From: Beaufortia kweichowensis
Taxonomy: Eukaryota; Chordata; Actinopteri; Cypriniformes; Gastromyzontidae
Assembly (NCBI GenBank): GCA_019155185.1
Contig: CM032802.1
Span: 3,820,501-3,884,500, forward strand
Length of the DNA: 64,000 nt
Direction of reading: 5' to 3'
In this document: positions 13,001 to 23,700 of the stretch, one piece after another
Layout: each line of letters opens with the position of its first letter
Numbering within the stretch: position 1 is the first letter of the stretch
The notes under the pieces: generated by a model
What the model was told of the DNA's origin: nothing
What the model saw: the letters and a program-made list of their open reading frames with translations, nothing else
The model's database searches: none
Translations under genes and position numbers: made by a program

Positions 13001-16000
13001 TATAGTTTTACAGGTCACAATACAAAACCATCTGATGAAATCTAAGATGCAGAAAACAATTTACTCAGATCTTTTGTGTAATCTTTCACAGATCTGATCT
13101 ATGTAGTATGGCTCTTCTTTGTGACATTTGCGTGGAACTGGAATGTTTGGCTCATCCCTGTGCGCTGGGCTTTCCCGTACCAGACAGACGACAACATCCA
13201 CTGGTGGCTCCTGATGGACTATCTCTGTGACACAATTTACATTCTGGATATCCTGGTGTTTCAGCCCAGACTTCAGTTTGTAAGAGGAGGGGATATCGTG
13301 GTGAGCATGTGTAGGCCATTAGTTTACTAGATAAAACCATTGTGATCTATCTGTATATACATGTTTCATTAATGTTCGACATTCACAAAGAGTCCAAATA
13401 CAAATACAGACTTCATTTTGCACAGTATCAATAACTGTATTGTCTGTTATTAAAAACCTAATGCATTTCTTATTTATTTAGGTTATTTATTTTTGTTTGT
13501 CTATTTTGTGTACTTTAGTGTGACAAAAAGGACATGAAAGAGAACTACATGCAAACGGAACGATTTAAGGTCAAATCTTAAGTTTATGCCATTATTTTCA
13601 TTATTATGCACTGACTGAAAATATAGCATTAGTGTATTATTTAACTTTATTGCTGATGTTTCCTTTTCTGATTTTTTCGTCTCAGATGGATGTCATCAGT
13701 CTTTTTCCTCTGGATATCCTGTACTTCTTCACAGGTGTCAAATCAGTCTTGCGTTTTCCTCGTCTTCTAAAGGTAAGATCCGTCACAAACACACACCTGT
13801 CATACATACAGAAATGTATTCTGTGATTAAATGTAAGCTTCGTGGTCTCCTCTTGCAGTATCATGCATTCTTTGAGTTTAATGATCGTCTGGAAGCTGTG
13901 ATGAGCAAAGCTTACATTTATAGGTAAGACCACAGAGCACCACCAGAGGGCATCATCATGTCACACAGTGATGGCATCCTAAAAAACTAGTTCACCAAAA
14001 AATTACATTTCTTTCGCCATTTTGTGCAAAGGAAATTACTGTACATGACAACATTGTATATACAATTGTTAGTTTGTGTTCAACTAAAGAAAGGAAATCA
14101 TATACATTTTTGAATAAACTATTCCTTTAAATAAATAGTTTCATTATAATGTAAAGCTTTGCTTTATCTCTCATAATGGTGTTATTTTAAAACATCTCTT
14201 CAGAGTGATCCGGACGAGCGCTTACCTGCTTTACTCTTTGCACTGTAATGCCTGTATTTTCTACTGGGGGTCTGATTATGAGGGTCTTGGTTCGACCAAA
14301 TGGGTCTATAATGGCAAAGGAAACAGGTGACCTGACATACTTGCCAAATTCTATATACTGTAGCAAAACCTAAATAGTGTATAATAACAACGCGTGTATG
14401 TATTGTAGTTATATACGCTGTTACTACTTTGCTGTGAAGACTTTGATCACCATTGGAGGTTTGCCTGATCCCACAACTGTCTTTGAAATCGTCTTCCAGC
14501 TTGTCAATTACTTTGTAGGAGTCTTTGCTTTCTCCATTATGATTGGTCAGGTGAGGAACATACAGTACAGTTTCATCAATATCATCGGCAATTCCATGTC
14601 AATGTCAACCATTCCCTGAAAAAACGTTTTTATCAAAGGTTTTCACCATAGTGATGGATCAGATGTCTGTATTTGATGATACCCATGTGAGGTCTCTGTC
14701 AAGAATTAAAATATTTTTTTATTTCTAACGCATGATTTTTTTATAGTGCTGTTTTCGGAATTGTCACATTTTAACTCAAATGGCGCATCCATAACACTGG
14801 AATTGCCAAAACATCAACTGTGCATGTGACTTTAAGGAGTATTATATCATAGTATCTACTGAGGAAGTTAATTTAGTCCTCTGTGTGTAGATGAGAGATG
14901 TTGTTGGAGCTGCCACGGCTGGTGAGGCATACTACAGACACAGTGTCGACAGCACTGTGAAATACATGACCTCCTACAAGATCCCCCGCGAGGTTCAAAA
15001 CCGAGTGAAGACCTGGTACGACTACACCTGGAAGTCGCAAGGCATGCTGGGTAAGCAAAATTTGATTGCATCCTCACATGTCTCAAGATGGTGTTGGTAA
15101 TATTGGTATGTGTGTCTTCAGATGAGCAGGAGTTACTTATACAGCTGCCTGATAAGATGCGTCTAGACATCGCTGCAGATGTTAATTACTCCATCGTCAG
15201 CAAAGTCGCACTCTTTCAGGTGAGCAAACCATTTTCCACATGCTGTAAAACGTTATTCCAGGTTAGGGTGGACAGATGTGTTTTTGATGGCTGGTAACCA
15301 GAATGATCTACATTAGTGTTTTTCTGGAGGCACATCTACACTGGTTTTAACAGCAAAATTTGTAATAGGGCATTTGACAAATAAATATGACTGTGTCCTA
15401 TGGTTTGTGGCAAACATTTAGAAAGAAACTCTTAAAAAATATACAAAAAGCATGAGATATTTATCTTCATAGATGTTGCAGAAAGGATAAGAAAGATTTA
15501 TTTCTTTATTTTTTTACCCAATACAAAACCAGGTTTAAAACCAGGTCCACTGATTGGTAGTCCAGTAGAACCTTGCAGACCAATTTTGACCAAATAATGA
15601 CCAAATATCATCACAAGCTCACTTTAATTGATCATTTCTTCTTGTATTTTCTCCATTTCAGGGGTGTGACAGACAGATGATATTTGACATGTTAAAGAGA
15701 CTGAAGTCTGTTGTGTATCTTCCAGGAGACTTTGTTTGTAAAAAGGTAAGAGATATTCTCTAAATATCTGGATCAGTATCATTTTTTAAACTGTTATTCA
15801 CTGTATGTGCATTACAATTTCATTGTGATAATAATTTCTTTAAAATCCACATATGTTTATTTATAGCCAGGATGTTTGAAGTTGATGATTTTAAGATTCT
15901 CAAAGCACACCGAGTTAAGGCCACATCATGAAAGGACCTTTTGAATTGACGTTTGCTGTGTTCTTTGTGGCTGTCAGGGTGAGATCGGCCGAGAGATGTA

Positions 16001-17734
16001 CATCATCAAAGCTGGAGAGGTGCAGGTGGTTGGAGGGCCTGATGGGACGACTGTGTTTGTGACGTTGAGAGCTGGTTCTGTGTTTGGGGAAATCAGGTGA
16101 GTGAACACTCTTAGAAATTAGGCAGCATACAGTACAGTATATACTTCAGAGTAAAAAATAAGCTGTAGGCTAGAATTGCATTACAAAGCCAAAGATAGTA
16201 GAAGATACTGTTGAGAACTCTTAGAAAAATTAACCATGGTTTTAATATATTAAAAGTGTAGCAACCATGTTTTGTTTACAATGTGTATAACATTTATATG
16301 TAAATGTTTATTTTACTTTACAGTAAATAAAACCAAAACAGAAATGACCACATTTAATGATTAATTTTAGTAATGGAAGGAGGTTTCGCACACCCATAAA
16401 GTTTTCTATTTATTGACTAGTTTTTGTGTATCTCTCCTTCAGTTTGCTTGCAGGTGGTGGTGGAAACAGACGAACTGCTAATGTGAAAGCCCATGGTTTC
16501 GCTAACCTCTTCATCCTGGATAAAAAGGACCTTGCAGAGATCTTGGTGCATTACCCTGAGTCTGAAAAGCTTCTGCGCAAGAAGGCCAAGTGAGGAAAAC
16601 AGAGCTAAAACCTTCGCCAAGAACCATCCAAAATCTTTTTTTTATAGACAAAACACACACACAGTAAATCCAGTGCAGTGGTCTGATTGAGCCATTGACA
16701 GCTCTGTATTACACTCGCAGATCTCATTAATGCTAGACATTTAAGACATCTCGTTCTCTGAGCCCTTTCTGGTGTGTTTTTTGTGTCACTCAATCTCTCT
16801 CTGTATTCCTCCTCTCTTTATTTCCTGTTTAATTGTAAGGTTAACATAGGGAATTGGTGTTTTATTGTGTTCTGTCATCACTGGCATGTAGTTAGCATAC
16901 TGGTGGCATGATTTATGTTTTTGTGTGTTTGTCTCCTTTCATAGGAAGATGCTGACCAAAGACAAGAAGCCCACAGATGAGAAGGTTAAGGATACAGGCG
17001 AGGTCATCCCCCCACGACCAGAGACGCCCAAACTCTTCAAGGCTGCTTTGGGGATTGGCACAGGACAGACTTTCTCCAAGCTGAAGGGGGCTTATACAGG
17101 AGCATCTCTGGAGGTATTTACTGTATATTGTGCATTATGACACTTTAGGGCAGAAATATACACAAACACTTGTTTTTCCACTTTACCGGTATCTCTAAAA
17201 ACGGATCATTAATCATTGCACATATGCACATATTGAGCATACAGATGAAAATGCACTGAACTACAGTTTTTTACATTAGATATATATATATATTTTTTTA
17301 AATAACTTTTTTGTTTATGTTTATTGTTATAAAAAATAAATCAAATATTTATCCTTGAGTCTTTCCTTTCCATCAATATATAGTTTGTCATGATTAAATT
17401 AGAATTCAACTATGAAGTATTAAAGTGAATAGTAAAATAAGTGTTCCTCCTATGGAATGATGACAGTTAACAGGTTGTTTTTCTTACTTTCTCACAGCCG
17501 TCAACTTCTGCCTCGGGTAGCACCTCCACAGGTCCAATTCCTCCTCCCTCCCCCATCCACCGGCGCTCACCGATTCCCCGCCCTCACGTGCCAGATGAAG
17601 ATGACATGGTGTCAGAGACCACCGACAGCACTGTGATCATCCGCATGACTCCACGGGTGGAGGGAGAGGAGATCCTCACTGTGGAAGTCAGCCCAGAAGA
17701 AAAAGGAGGCGCGAGAAGGTCAGAGCAAAACTGA
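579..17734 (+). CDS. cngb1: cyclic nucleotide-gated channel beta 1 (rod/olfactory CNG channel beta subunit), full-length form
   Basis: This is the modulatory subunit of the cGMP/cAMP-gated cation channel in rod outer segments and olfactory cilia. I joined 36 coding exons in frame: 579-662, 750-786, 906-951, 1059-1155, 1623-1648, 2205-2304, 2921-2956, 3895-3919, 4028-4112, 4229-4365, 4454-4556, 4857-4923, 5021-5045, 6523-6793, 7443-7589, 7778-7819, 8149-8205, 9244-9418, 10061-10091, 11294-11429, 11737-11811, 11951-12105, 12276-12485, 13092-13300, 13519-13569, 13686-13772, 13859-13923, 14204-14326, 14409-14550, 14891-15050, 15122-15219, 15662-15745, 15978-16096, 16443-16589, 16945-17113 and 17498-17734. 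All have GT-AG borders. The total is 3858 nt, or 1285 residues (human about 1251). The order is GARP-like region, calmodulin-type site (about 601-652), S1-S6 (about 722-950) with pore core TLITIGGL (about 912-919), C-linker, and cNMP-binding domain (about 1035-1150). The start is the first ATG of the exon opening with MFSWVVKVVPQPP. The short 5' exons are less certain than the channel part. kifc3 follows on the same strand, as in human 16q21. Confidence 0.93.
1025..1056 (+). repeat. CT microsatellite forming the polypyrimidine tract of cngb1 exon 4
   Basis: About 16 CT dinucleotides run directly into the acceptor AG at 1057-1058. Length changes would alter the pyrimidine tract of a coding exon. 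Confidence 0.85.
2604..2783 (+). mobile_element. miniature inverted-repeat element in a cngb1 intron
   Basis: The left end GGGCTGCACAATATATCG and the right end ATATCGTGCAGCC are inverted copies of each other. The roughly 180-base AT-rich interior is full of 'atatcgca' words. It has no coding capacity. No clear target duplication remains. This type is common in teleost genomes; the family name cannot be fixed from sequence alone. Confidence 0.65.
3594..3650 (+). repeat. dispersed teleost repeat, copy 1
   Basis: The block contains 'catttacatttaggcattta', 'gacgcttttatccaaagcga' and 'cttaca', a word string very widespread in fish genomes. A second direct copy lies at 5751-5804. I do not assign a family. 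Confidence 0.7.
4454..4556 (+). repeat. cngb1: coding hexamer repeat (Pro-Ala tract) in cngb1 exon 11
   Basis: The exon is built largely from tandem copies of the hexamer CCTGCA, with some CCCACA variants. It translates to repeated Pro-Ala and Pro-Thr, followed by EPPHIVEDSKGIR. The hexamer keeps the frame when its copy number changes, so length variation between alleles is likely. It lies in the disordered linker between GARP repeats 4 and 5. Confidence 0.85.
5206..5231 (+). CDS. cngb1: alternative terminal exon of cngb1 giving a short GARP2-like soluble protein
   Basis: A good acceptor (pyrimidine-rich tract ending ttcag) precedes a 26-nt coding tail. Joined to exon 13 (ending 5045, one base carried), it reads RERVSKTP and then TAA at 5229-5231. 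The protein would be 297 residues: GARP repeats only, with no channel. The mammalian soluble isoform GARP2, as I recall it, has 299. The full-length mRNA skips this exon, because exon 13 also joins 6523 in frame. About 870 bases of AT-rich 3' sequence follow, up to AATAAA signals at 6105. Isoform use is inferred, not shown. Confidence 0.62.
5751..5804 (+). repeat. dispersed teleost repeat, copy 2
   Basis: This is nearly identical to 3594-3650 but lacks three bases after 'catttag'. It lies in the 3' UTR of the proposed short cngb1 isoform, so that mRNA would carry it. Confidence 0.7.
6105..6114 (+). terminator. cngb1: overlapping poly(A) signals for the short cngb1 transcript
   Basis: Two overlapping AATAAA hexamers are followed within about 20 bases by a T/G-rich stretch. 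They lie downstream of the TAA at 5229 and upstream of the next full-length exon at 6523, as expected for an internal polyadenylation site. Weaker A-rich candidates occur near 5531. Confidence 0.5.
6906..7220 (+). mobile_element. MITE with TACAGCT...AGCTGTA ends in a cngb1 intron
   Basis: The left TACAGCTGTGGAAAAAAATT plus AAGAGACC is mirrored by the right GGTCTCTTATTTTTTCTAGA plus GCTGTA. The 315-base element is bounded by TA on both sides, which fits a TA target. It has no open frame. It lies between the 6523 and 7443 exons. Confidence 0.72.
10596..10912 (+). other. cngb1: candidate second alternative terminal exon of cngb1 (GARP1-like, or a frame-switched tail)
   Basis: A T-rich acceptor ends in tttag at 10595. 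The full-length mRNA goes straight from 10091 to 11294, so this segment would be alternative. Joined to exon 19 (10091, one base carried), it adds Gly plus GNQHKTLVKNLLSWCISSN and stops at 10655-10657. That makes a protein of about 550 residues without a channel, like mammalian GARP1, which also ends in a short unique tail. A second frame stays open for 105 codons (VETNTKHWLRIYF... to TAG at 10911-10913). It becomes reachable if the 175-nt exon 9244-9418 is skipped, because 8205 then joins 10061 in the frame reading KRKPLKKAVE. No clear AATAAA was found close downstream. Confidence 0.4.
11951..12105 (+). other. cngb1: calmodulin-site exon of CNGB1
   Basis: The exon encodes ERLQELVRLFKERRERAKEK followed by LTDPDESDEESPS. 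It aligns by eye with the human stretch around LQRLVKLFKERTEKVKEK and LIDPDVTSDEESP, the N-terminal calmodulin-binding region of CNGB1. It is a basic amphipathic helix with an acidic tail, sitting just before S1. Ca2+/calmodulin binding there lowers the channel's cGMP affinity in mammals; I infer the same role here. Confidence 0.85.
12276..14550 (+). other. cngb1: CNGB1 transmembrane core (S1-S6 and pore)
   Basis: Eight exons encode the channel core. Clear landmarks are WNWNVWLIPVRWAFPYQT (S1 region), WLLMDYLCDTIYILDI (S2), MDVISLFPLDILYFFTGVKS (S3), SKAYIYRVIRTSAYLLYSLH (S4-S5) and TLITIGGLPDPTTVFEIVFQ (pore and S6). The pore has Gly-Gly where CNGA subunits have a Glu, which is diagnostic of a beta subunit. 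Spacing and exon phases match the CNGB1 family, and no disabling change was seen. Confidence 0.95.
12504..12993 (+). mobile_element. decayed non-autonomous Tc1/mariner-like element in a cngb1 intron
   Basis: The ends are imperfect inverted repeats: left CAATACCGGTTAAAACTTTG, and right, read from the opposite strand, CAGTACCAGTGAAAAGGTTA. A TA dinucleotide flanks each side (12502-12503 and 12994-12995), as expected for Tc1/mariner insertions. The roughly 490-base interior resembles a common teleost dispersed repeat with fragments such as 'gactcttattggctgc', and has no open transposase frame. A 5'-truncated relative lies at 51508-51746 in the same orientation. Confidence 0.7.
14891..16589 (+). 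other. cngb1: CNGB1 C-linker and cyclic-nucleotide-binding domain
   Basis: Five exons encode the C-linker (MRDVVGAATAGEAYYRHSVD...) and the cNMP-binding beta-roll. Landmarks are LPDKMRLDIAADVNYSIVSK, GCDRQMIFDMLKRLKSVVYL, KKGEIGREMYIIKAGEVQVV, GSVFGEISLLAGGGNRRTAN and LFILDKKDLAEILVHYPESE. The FGEI...RRTAN phosphate-binding cassette is intact, with the Arg that contacts the nucleotide phosphate and the following Thr both present. Ligand binding here opens the pore in phototransduction and olfaction. Confidence 0.95.
17351..17470 (+). repeat. dispersed repeat shared with 56889-57012
   Basis: Shared direct-orientation words include 'cttgagtctt', 'cctttccatc', 'tagtttgtcatgatta', 'attaaagtgaatagt' and 'gataacag/gttaacag'. 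It lies in the last cngb1 intron. Confidence 0.6.
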
Positions 17735-20480
17735 AGAGAAGGGAGAATAAGGAAGAAGGCAGGAAATTGAGTAGGAAGATGGTAGCAAGGACAGAGAGGA
17801 CAGAGACAGTAGCAAGGACAAATCCCATTTATACAACCCTCGTTATGTTCTTGTTTCCTTTCTGCAACAAGTTTTCAGAGCCTAAGCTACTTAATTAAAA
17901 TAGACATCCTTAATAAAAAAAAAATAAAACATAAATCTCTGGTTTCACAGACAGGGCTTAGTTTAGGTCAGTTAACTGGTGTGTATCCCAAGACAAAACA
18001 ATAGCACTGATATATATCAATACGTTAAATTGTTTTAATTAAGACAGCTCAAACATGCATTTTAGTCTGGTACTAGGCTTAAGCCATGCCTGTGAAGTGA
18101 ATTTACAGTATAGGCCACTAAACTTCCCCAATATTCTCCATCTGTCATTGGTTAGGCAAACAGATAGTCCCACCCTAAACCTACACCATTGGTTGAGCCA
18201 CTGTTGCTACGTCTGTTCAACAGATCAACATTGAAAGCTGCACTAAAAAGATGTTTTCACAATGGTTTACAGTAGTCTTTGGATATTCAAATGGGATGAC
18301 ATTAAAATTGCTTCACTGTTTAGGTCCCAGAGACCAGAGTTAGCTTTTAAAAGTTTTTTGGATAAGCAGAACTCCATGTGTTGGAAAGTAACTCTTGACT
18401 ATTTTCCACAACACTGTACTAACTCCAAGATTGCTGCGTCACTGTTCTGTTTTTGCCTTAGTGGTATCCTGCTATATACACAATCTTGTACAAGCATTTT
18501 AATTTTGCATACTGTGTTCATGTGCACATATCTTTTTTCAAACTGTTACCTAAATTTGTTAACTGCGTTATACAACCTTTGCCACGTGTAGAGGATTCTG
18601 ATGCTTTGTTACAAACAGTGTTACATTTCTTTCAAACAATGACTTTAAAAGCAGCACAGATATGTCATGACTTTACTAAAAACTGTGCATAACTAACTAA
18701 TAAAAGTCAAAGTGCAGGGTATATTAGACGATGAACATGTTGTTGTGCATATCTCATATCTAATCCACTGTGAAGGACTCTCACCTCACGGGGTTCGTTT
18801 GATACCCTGCTGATATGTCCAGTGCTTTGATTACTACACAGAGGGTAGTAATCAATTGGAAATGATTTTTTACTGTTTCCACGTCAGTTCATGCTAAACT
18901 GTGGGTGTGAATGACCCCAAAGAATCTATAAATGGAAAGTTACAACACATGTTTAGTGTCTGTGAGTGGAACAATGGCCTCATCGTTCAGCTCTCAGACT
19001 GCCCTCAGGAATAGACATTATTAGAAATAGATTAGATTGTATGTTGTACTATGTAAAGAATGTGTGGAAGTATGCAGGGAGTAACAACCCCATAAGGTTT
19101 CCTATGGTATAGTCTGCTTTGATGCAGCAACAATAAGACTTTTTTCCCAGGCCCATGTCAATTTTAACAACAACAACCTTGAACGTATAAAGCCTGCGAC
19201 ACTAAAGTACTGTAAATGAATGTAAAACAAACTGGATTTCCAAATAAGTCTCAGAATAAGATATAGACATGCATTGACAGGAAGAGCACAGGAAGAATGA
19301 GGAGGTTTTCATTGTTCCTCTCTTGCTCCACAAAACCAGAAGCAGGAAATGTGAAAAGCTGGTAATCTAGGAGACAAAACTGGATTTGCTAAGTGACTGC
19401 TGACTGTAGACTACACCTTAAAAAACAGTATGGCTTGTGTGTCAGCCAGTGAATTTAATGAACTACGATGCATACATTAATACAGGATAAACACTGTACC
19501 TAAATCATAAATATCAATATTACTGAAATGCTGTTCATCTTACATTTTAAACTATACCAAAATAAAATTATACGCACAGGGATTTTGAGGAGTCAATGTT
19601 GAGCCTAAAATATCAGTATGTGATACTCAGTTACACTAAGATCTTACGTAACACATTTAATCCCAAAGACCGTGTGACTCAAATGTTTTTGTGGTTTTGA
19701 AAGAAGAAAATAAATAAGAATAAATATTATTCATATATAAATAATTTATACATACAATGGAATGTCTTGGGACACTAACAAAATACAGTACATGCTTATA
19801 TATTGCATTTATTTTAATTTAATGGAAAGTGTGAAATGTTTAATGAAAGAATGTACATCCATGTCTAATAAATATTTCTAAATATTACTTTAATATGAGT
19901 AACATACATTTGAAAATGTATTAGAATGTACTCTTCGCTATTATAACACCACACTCAGACCGGCATGGATTTCACTGGTGTTTATAAAAATGAAATGAAC
20001 CGTACTCATCAGTATGATCTATGAATGATCAGAAGCTCCTGTACTGTGAAGTTTACATGGTTTTATTACATATGAGATGCAAACTCTTAAATATTTTCTC
20101 ATCATGTTTATTCTTTTCTGTTTAATTTTAATTTCTAAAACTGTTTGCATTTAGGTTGAAATGGAAAAATTGTAGTTTTCAATGTGCTTAATGTTTTCTA
20201 AACCCCACTGTAAATACAAATATTAAAATAAATGTTCATAAATAAAAAGAAAAATAATAAGACCTGGAGTAATAAGAGTTGCATAATAGCACAGCTGACA
20301 ATTTTATCCTATGACAGTATCTGTAAAACGCATTTTTACTTGTATCTTCTAAATAAAATAGATTTACTTGTGTGTGTTGTTTGACTGGTCCGGTTTTTGT
20401 CATCTTGAGGAGGGCTGGGAAAGTTTAAGTGAATGAGCACTGAAAGTGGCCTGCAGTCACTGATGGGATGGGAAATGCTT
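17735..20480 (+). other. cngb1 3' UTR and short spacer to kifc3
   Basis: I find no coding exon here. Poly(A) hexamers follow the stop at 17912, 17923 and 18699, and at 20352-20357. The last is followed by a strongly T/G-rich run and is the best downstream candidate. If it is used, the cngb1 transcript would end only about 150 bases before the presumed first exon of kifc3. A dispersed repeat shared with 56889-57012 lies just upstream, inside the last cngb1 intron (17351-17470). Confidence 0.5.
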
Positions 20481-20499
20481 GCGTCACTATAGTCAGCTG

Positions 20500-20717
20500 T
20501 GTGTGTGTGCGCGCGCGAGAGAGACTCATGCTGCGAGTTTCTCAGGCGGGTTTTTCTTCACTTCATGAGACAACGCTGAACTTTCAGCACTTTCGAAAGT
20601 GAGACATAACGCAGAGTTTTCAATACCAGTTCGAGAGATTGGGGATAAATCTAGAAGAAAAGAGTTTAAGGAGGAAACGCCGTGCGAAGGAAGTAGTTTG
20701 GCGTGCTGGCCTGAGAC
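20500..20717 (+). other. kifc3: candidate non-coding first exon of kifc3
   Basis: Just downstream of a GT/GC/GA-repeat stretch the sequence becomes CpG-richer. It ends in a good donor (ctgagac|gtaagc at 20718). No open frame starts in it. The strand, the position between cngb1 and kifc3, and the CpG-rich DNA that continues to about 21620 fit a TATA-less promoter and 5' UTR exon. The transcription start is not determined, so the left edge is approximate. Confidence 0.45.
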
Positions 20718-23700
20718 GTAAGCGCATTCCTTTACTTACGTTTATCGCACATGCTTTTGTTTCACAATCATTTAAAGGCACAAATTAAGCAGATATCTTT
20801 CAACTTTAAGTGTATAAAACACGTTTAAGTATCTTTCGCATCTGTTGTCATTAAAAACTTTTTCGTAAAGAGAATCAGGTGCAGGAAAATTTCGTATCAT
20901 TTCATACTTTTGGTTATTAAAATTGTGCTGGTTTATATTATAATTCAAAGAAATGTTTTCTATTTCTGATTTGTATCAGACAGAATATTCCAAATCAATA
21001 ACTCCACAAATACAAAACATCTGCTCTTGTTTTCTAATAAAAGTGGCAGTAAATTTTCCATTAGGGCCAATGTTTTATCTGAAAGACGTCAGCTGGTTTC
21101 TCTGAACTGTAAACAGTTATTTCGTGAATTGTTAAGGCGTGTTTGACTGGTAAATCACAGACTCTGTGTGGATTACAGTCCGGGTGTGCCCCGCCACTGC
21201 ATATCCAGCGGATGTTGTATTAATATCAGTCATCGTGACACTGATGGTTTGGACTAAAGTCGGGTTAGTTTAGACTGGATCCACAAGGTCAGTGTTTCTA
21301 GTACTTCTTTAACTTATTTGGTTAAACAGTCGCTTGCGCATAGTTGAAAACGACTAGGAGGTGAGCTGGTGTGATAGTTTTGACAAGAGGGATAAAGTTT
21401 AAATGCACTTTCTTTGATGAAGCGTTGTTGTTGGTGTTAAAGCCTTTCATGCGGACGTTCCGCGCTCTTGCGTTCAAAAAACGCAGCGGAATGGAGAAGA
21501 ACGCGCGCGCGAGACGCGTTTTACAAAGTTTTATGACCTTTCTTTGGTCTAAATGCATCCATGCGTCACGTTGGGTCGCGTCTTGCTTTTTGCCAGGCCT
21601 ATCGCAACCTGAGCGCTGTGTTTTAAGTCCGTTTGTTTAACGTTATTACTGTCGTGTTTTTTTTTCTTTGTTGACTTTAGTTTGGTGTTGATAGCAAATT
21701 ATACAAAAAGTAAACGCATAGACGTGTTGGGCCGCCTCGTCCGGTTTGTGTTCTTTCATTCCCTAATATGCCCTACAGTACATTCCTTAAGAGTCAGCTA
21801 GTGACTGTCACACTGTGTGTGTATGTGTGTCGAGGTTGGGAATGCACTTGTCACATGTTTAGATTGATTCCCACATAAAAATAATGCATTAGACTCAACA
21901 ACTTGTTGATAGTTAATATTTTATTAGTAGCTTTACTCTATTTAGGTTAAGAAAGTCATATAAGAACAATGCAGAGCAATTCAATACAAATGTAAACCTT
22001 ACCATCATGATAGCTCGGATATCAATATTATGTGAGGTCTCTCCAAGTTTTTAAAGCATGATTTTCTAGTTAGGTAAGATGCTGTTTTAAAAATTTTCAC
22101 ATTCATAACAGTCCTTATTCCTCATACAGTAAATGAACACATGATGAAAATTAAAATAAAATTGTCATCTCTTCTTCAATTGTTGGGTACTATTGCTTCT
22201 GGTTTGTGCGTTATAATTCACAGAAATCCTACAAAGTATGCATACATTTACATTTCATATCGCATACATTTACATTATTTAAAATGCTTAACTCGTTTAT
22301 AGACTGATATTTTTGTGATGCCTGGACACTGTCAACAGGGCTTTAATTAAATATAAACAGACGTTTCAGTGTGTTGATAATTAGTACATTCTGTCAGAAT
22401 TAAAATTTCAGGTTTTGACTGCCAATGTCACTTCTGTAATGCTGGAATTGCCCTGCAGGTACTGTTTGGAGGTTCATACCAGCTGTCTATTATAGTAAAT
22501 ACAATTGTGTTATAATGACTTGCATGTGAAATTAAGGTTTATTACATAAATTTACCAGTAATGGTGATTGTTTTTCTTAGTCATTTGCAATTCTAATATT
22601 CTTTAAATGTATTGTTGTAATTTCATGTTTCTAAATTACATGTAATTAGTTCAGTTTTGTAAACAACTGAACTCCTCAGGAAAAGTATTCCAAGCAGTCT
22701 GAGACACCCTGTCACACCCATCTACTTCTGTGTCGTCTTCACATTTTCCAATGTTACATAACAGTCTTGAATTAAGTCAGACACTTGTCTATCCGAAACA
22801 CCAGCAGATGGAGCTGTGTGCCACTGTTTTACCTGTGGTCTTCTGTTGAGCTTTATTTACAGTGGGACTTGTGGTTTACTTTTGTTGTGGATGTGGGTGT
22901 GAGTTTGTCCAAATGAATAGAAGAAAGCAATCAGGTCTGATAATTCATTAGCCTAATGTATATTTGCGTCACACAGTCGTAAGGGCTTATCATGGGTGTA
23001 GTTCTTGCTGGCCACCCATTGTGCAAGACATTTTCATATACCTAGACTAAAATTTCTGTGCGGTTGGTTAAGAAACTGTATTTTCCTCTTCTTTTCATAC
23101 TCTCTGCCAGTATCTGGGCAAGAGTAAATTTTGCTGACTGCTTCTTTAATGGGAACATGTGTAAAACAGATGTCAGACAGCCAAAACACGTCTGGCTCAC
23201 CCGATGCATGTACGTATACGCCTCGATGGAGACTCTGACTCACTCATAAAGTCACCGCTTATAGTCTCAGGAGGGGCAAAACCTGTGTTGTGGCTTTTTG
23301 TATAGTTTATACAGATCCCTACTCTTGAAATATCAACACCAGTGTTCTGCGAAAGTTTGTTTATGCTTTTTTTTGACACGAGTTGAAGAAAAAGTATGGT
23401 TGAGGTAATGTTGAAAGTGCAAATTAACCCTATAATTTTGTGGTTTCCCACCCTTTTGTTACTCTGTAATTTCTTCCTGAAATAGAGCACACTGGGTGCA
23501 TTGTGTGACAGCAAGTCTACAGTAGATTCATTGCTCCATATAGATTTAAAGAGAGTTTTTGAATTGATATGTTTCTTCCCTCTCTGATCACCGTCTCTTT
23601 GCATTAATTGTGATGGTCTGAATGTGGTGGCAGATGTCAGCTTTATATAATCCCACTGTTCACGTTGCTGAAATGAAGTGCTGCATATTTCTGCGCTAAG

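Noticed and set aside
18262..18591. A 109-codon frame after the cngb1 stop
   Set aside because: It lies in the presumed 3' UTR, has Cys/Phe/Leu-rich random composition, and lacks splice or promoter support.
21322..21640. CpG-rich overlapping frames on both strands near the first kifc3 intron
   Set aside because: High GC removes stops locally. There is no consistent frame and no splice context.
23197..23604. A 135-codon open frame on the minus strand in the presumed first kifc3 intron
   Set aside because: Its composition looks random, with no start context, splice sites or neighbouring exon on that strand.
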